Positions 61,860-64,000 of a stretch of DNA of 64,000 nt are shown in pieces. A program made the translations under genes and the position numbers. This DNA comes from Paenibacillus nanensis (GTDB taxonomy: Bacteria > Bacillota > Bacilli > Paenibacillales > Paenibacillaceae), in assembly GCF_003583765.1 (NCBI RefSeq), contig NZ_QXQA01000001.1:558001-622000 (forward strand). Direction: 5' to 3'. The notes below the pieces were generated by a model. The model did no database searches. It was given only the letters and a program-made list of their open reading frames with translations, and was not told the DNA's origin. Every line of letters starts with the position of its first letter. The first letter of the stretch is position 1.

Positions 61860-63173
61860 CTATCTCAATGCCGCCATCGCGACACGGGCAGCTTCAATCG
61901 TTGTCTCGATGTCCTCGTCCGTATGGGCCGTCGTCAGGAACCAAGCCTCATACTTCGACGGCGCAAGGTTGATGCCTTGATCCAGCATATGGCGGAAGAA
62001 CGTGCCGAACCGCTCGCCGTCGGTATCCTGCGCCTGCTCATAATTCGTAACAGGATGATCGCAGAAGTGGGCCGAGAAGGAGCCGCGGATTTGGTTAATG
62101 GTCAGCGGAATGCCGTTTTCCCGCGCGGTTTCCATAAGTCCGGCTGCAAGCTTGGAAGCAAGCGCGTCCATCCTGTCATAGATGCCCGGCTCTTGCAGCA
62201 CCTCCAGGCATGCGATGCCGGCGGAGATGGAGGCCGGGTTGCCTGCCATGGTGCCTGCTTGGTAAGCCGGGCCGAGCGGCGCAACCTGCTCCATAATTTC
62301 GCGGCGTCCGCCGTAAGCGCCGATTGGCAGACCGCCTCCGATAATTTTGCCAAGGGCTGTGAGATCGGGTTCAATGGCGGCGTGATCGGCGAAAGTGGCG
62401 TATGTCTGCGCGGAGCCGTAATGGAAGCGGAAGGCGCTGATCACTTCGTCATAAATGACGAGCGCGCCGGCTTCTCTCGTCAGCTTGCACAGGCCTTCCA
62501 AGAAGCCTTCATGAGGCATGACCATGCCGAAATTGCCGACGATCGGCTCGACCATGACGGCCGCTGTGTCATTGCCCCAACGCTGCAAGGCTTGTTCGAG
62601 CGCTCCTAGATCATTGAACGGTACCGTAATGACTTCATGCGCGATGCTCGTAGGAATGCCGGCGCTGTCCGGAATGCCGAGCGTGGAGGGACCCGAGCCG
62701 GCGGCGACCAGCACCAAATCGGAATGGCCGTGGTAGCAGCCTGCAAATTTAATAATTTTATTCCGTTTCGTATAAGCTCTTGCAACGCGAATCGTCGTCA
62801 TGACAGCTTCCGTGCCGGAGTTGACGAAGCGGACCTTGTCCAGAGAAGGGATCGCTTGCTTCAGCATGCGGGCAAGCGTAATTTCCAGCTCGGTTGGCGT
62901 GCCATACAGCGTGCCGTTAGCAGCCGCGCGGACAATGGCCTCCGTTATATGCGGATGGGCATGTCCCGTTATTATTGGGCCGTAAGCGGCCAAGTAGTCA
63001 ATATAACGGTTGTCGTCGACATCCCAGAAGTAGGCGCCTTCGGCGCGTTTCATAAACACGGGAGCGCCGCCGCCCACCGCTTTGAACGAGCGGGAAGGGC
63101 TGTTCACGCCGCCGACGATATGCTGCAGAGCCTCCTGATAAAGGGCTTCGGATTGTGGTCGATTCTGATTCAT
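61860..63173 (-). CDS. hemL: Glutamate-1-semialdehyde 2,1-aminomutase
   Basis: A 437-residue PLP enzyme that makes 5-aminolevulinate from glutamate-1-semialdehyde for heme and other tetrapyrroles. Family segments: [79 protein letters not shown] and the PLP lysine in [18 protein letters not shown]. The start ATG at 63173 has AAAGGAC upstream; in-frame codons to 63218 are not conserved. Other hem genes are not nearby. Similar-length class III aminotransferases lack [10 protein letters not shown]. Confidence 0.95.
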   Translation of the reverse strand: MNQNRPQSEALYQEALQHIVGGVNSPSRSFKAVGGGAPVFMKRAEGAYFWDVDDNRYIDYLAAYGPIITGHAHPHITEAIVRAAANGTLYGTPTELEITLARMLKQAIPSLDKVRFVNSGTEAVMTTIRVARAYTKRNKIIKFAGCYHGHSDLVLVAAGSGPSTLGIPDSAGIPTSIAHEVITVPFNDLGALEQALQRWGNDTAAVMVEPIVGNFGMVMPHEGFLEGLCKLTREAGALVIYDEVISAFRFHYGSAQTYATFADHAAIEPDLTALGKIIGGGLPIGAYGGRREIMEQVAPLGPAYQAGTMAGNPASISAGIACLEVLQEPGIYDRMDALASKLAAGLMETARENGIPLTINQIRGSFSAHFCDHPVTNYEQAQDTDGERFGTFFRHMLDQGINLAPSKYEAWFLTTAHTDEDIETTIEAARVAMAALR

Positions 63174-63218
63174 GGTTAACGGTCCTTTCGCTTGTGAAAT
63201 GAAGTAAAGCAATACCAA

Positions 63219-63246
63219 GAGAAATAGAGCACATGAAGTGCTCTAT
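63219..63246 (-). terminator. Terminator-like hairpin after the LCP gene
   Basis: ATAGAGCAC (63224-63232) pairs perfectly with GTGCTCTAT (63238-63246), 5-nt loop. The U-tract on the minus strand is short (TTTCTCTT). Confidence 0.6.
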
Positions 63247-63280
63247 CCGAATGGCTTCCGATGCTGCTTTTTGGATGATC

Positions 63281-64000
63281 TTACCGGCTTGCGCTTCCTG
63301 TGCTGCCGGAGACGCCGCCGCCGCTCGCCGAGTTGTCTGTGCCGCCGTCTTCGCCGTCAACACCCGGCGTCTCGGAAGGCGCCGGAATCGTCTCGTCCTT
63401 CATCAATACTTCCTGGACGTAGCCTAGCAGCGCGTCGTTATCGCGAATGCCGATGACGGATGCGCCGCCGATATGCTCCTCGCTCACAAGCTCCATCGGC
63501 GGGATTTGAGCGGTGCCGCCGACGTGGCTTTCAACGCCTAGCTGGCCGAGCTTCAGCATGTCCATCACGCTCAAGTTCGTTTCGATATAAGGAGAAACGC
63601 TGCCTAATATTTCTTTCATCTGAATGATGTTCCAGGTTGACTGCATTTCCTTCGCTACGGCTTTTAAGAAATTGCGCTGACGTTCCGTGCGCGTATAATC
63701 GCTCATCGCGTCGTGACGGAACCTGACGTATTGCAGCGCTTTGTCGCCGTCGAGAAGCTGGTAGCCCTTTTTCAAATCAATGTCGTAACGGTTCTGGTCC
63801 GCGTTATCCGTGTAATGCATGTCCTTTTCGACGTCAAACCAGATGCCGCCGAGCTTGTCGATGAGCGCCTTGAAGCCTTCAAAATCCGTATAGACGTAAT
63901 ATTGGATTTCGAGACCGAGCAGATCGCCGACCGTCTTCATCGCAAGGGACGGGCCGCCTACCGTAATCGCCGTGTTAATCCGGCTAGGTCCATAGCCTTC
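63281..64000 (-). CDS. LytR-CpsA-Psr (LCP) family protein, 5' end beyond the window
   Basis: The final ~239 residues of an LCP phosphotransferase, which attaches wall teichoic acids or other polymers to peptidoglycan from the outer membrane face. The frame stays open to the window end (RINTAITVGGPSLA-MKTV), so the start is outside. LCP segments: LGLEIQYYVYTDFEGFKALI, GGIWFDVEKDM, KKGYQLLDGDKALQYVRFRHD (the conserved Arg-Phe-Arg-His-Asp active-site motif) and RTERQRNFLKAV. The C-terminal tail is Gly/Ser/Asp-rich and disordered. Confidence 0.93.
   Translation of the reverse strand, partial: EGYGPSRINTAITVGGPSLAMKTVGDLLGLEIQYYVYTDFEGFKALIDKLGGIWFDVEKDMHYTDNADQNRYDIDLKKGYQLLDGDKALQYVRFRHDAMSDYTRTERQRNFLKAVAKEMQSTWNIIQMKEILGSVSPYIETNLSVMDMLKLGQLGVESHVGGTAQIPPMELVSEEHIGGASVIGIRDNDALLGYVQEVLMKDETIPAPSETPGVDGEDGGTDNSASGGGVSGSTGSASR

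Overview
This window looks like a chromosome segment of a spore-forming, Gram-positive soil bacterium of the Paenibacillus group. The basis is moderate G+C, strong AGGAGG-type ribosome binding sites, lipoprotein solute-binding proteins, a complete gerA-type germination operon, a His/Gly/Pro-rich coat-like protein behind a sigma-K-like promoter, PerR and LacI/GalR-type operators, and several carbohydrate ABC importers. No tRNA, rRNA, prophage, transposase or CRISPR locus was seen. The first and last genes are cut by the window edges.

Layout. 1-9.2 kb: end of a sugar-binding protein, a Bcr/CflA-type MFS exporter, a methyltransferase, KDPG aldolase, fumC, a guanylate-kinase-like protein beside a broken HxlR-type regulator, an ABC-F ATPase and an FAH-family enzyme. 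9.2-9.8 kb: a Dps protein behind a perfect Per box. 9.9-18.6 kb: a maltodextrin locus. A LacI regulator and an intracellular GH15 enzyme face a divergent operon of binding protein, two permeases and a lipoprotein alpha-amylase. 18.6-25.2 kb: an MFS exporter, about 2 kb of tandem repeats, a second LacI regulator, an intracellular GH13 maltodextrin hydrolase and a candidate structured RNA. 25.2-29.8 kb: trxB, galU and a zinc-ribbon/serine-protease pair. 29.9-30.85 kb: a 19-unit hairpin array. 30.9-38.0 kb: coat-like protein, then a second sugar ABC importer with its YesM/YesN-type two-component system. 38.1-46.0 kb: sodA and a housekeeping run (signal peptidase I, RNase HI, queG, ogt, UPF0154, folE), an alpha/beta hydrolase and an IclR regulator. 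46.1-46.7 kb: two more arrays. 46.8-64 kb: acnA, an amidase-like protein, ddl, uvsE, a TSUP permease, an inositol-monophosphatase relative, a PQQ-type sugar dehydrogenase, the ger operon, hemL and an LCP protein.

How the genes fit together. The lipoprotein amylase would cut starch outside the membrane. MalEFG would import maltodextrins, and the cytoplasmic GH15 and GH13 enzymes would hydrolyse them. Neither importer has a local ATPase, so a shared MsmK/MsmX-type ATPase encoded elsewhere is expected.

The most unusual content is the set of intergenic arrays at 19.9-22.0, 29.9-30.85 and 46.1-46.7 kb. Unrelated unit sequences share a 51-bp module spacing, usually with one hairpin per module. A second notable feature is a pair of nearly identical LacI-type operators 2 kb apart that bracket two of the arrays. 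A third is a three-hairpin RNA candidate ending in an intrinsic terminator upstream of the GH13 gene.
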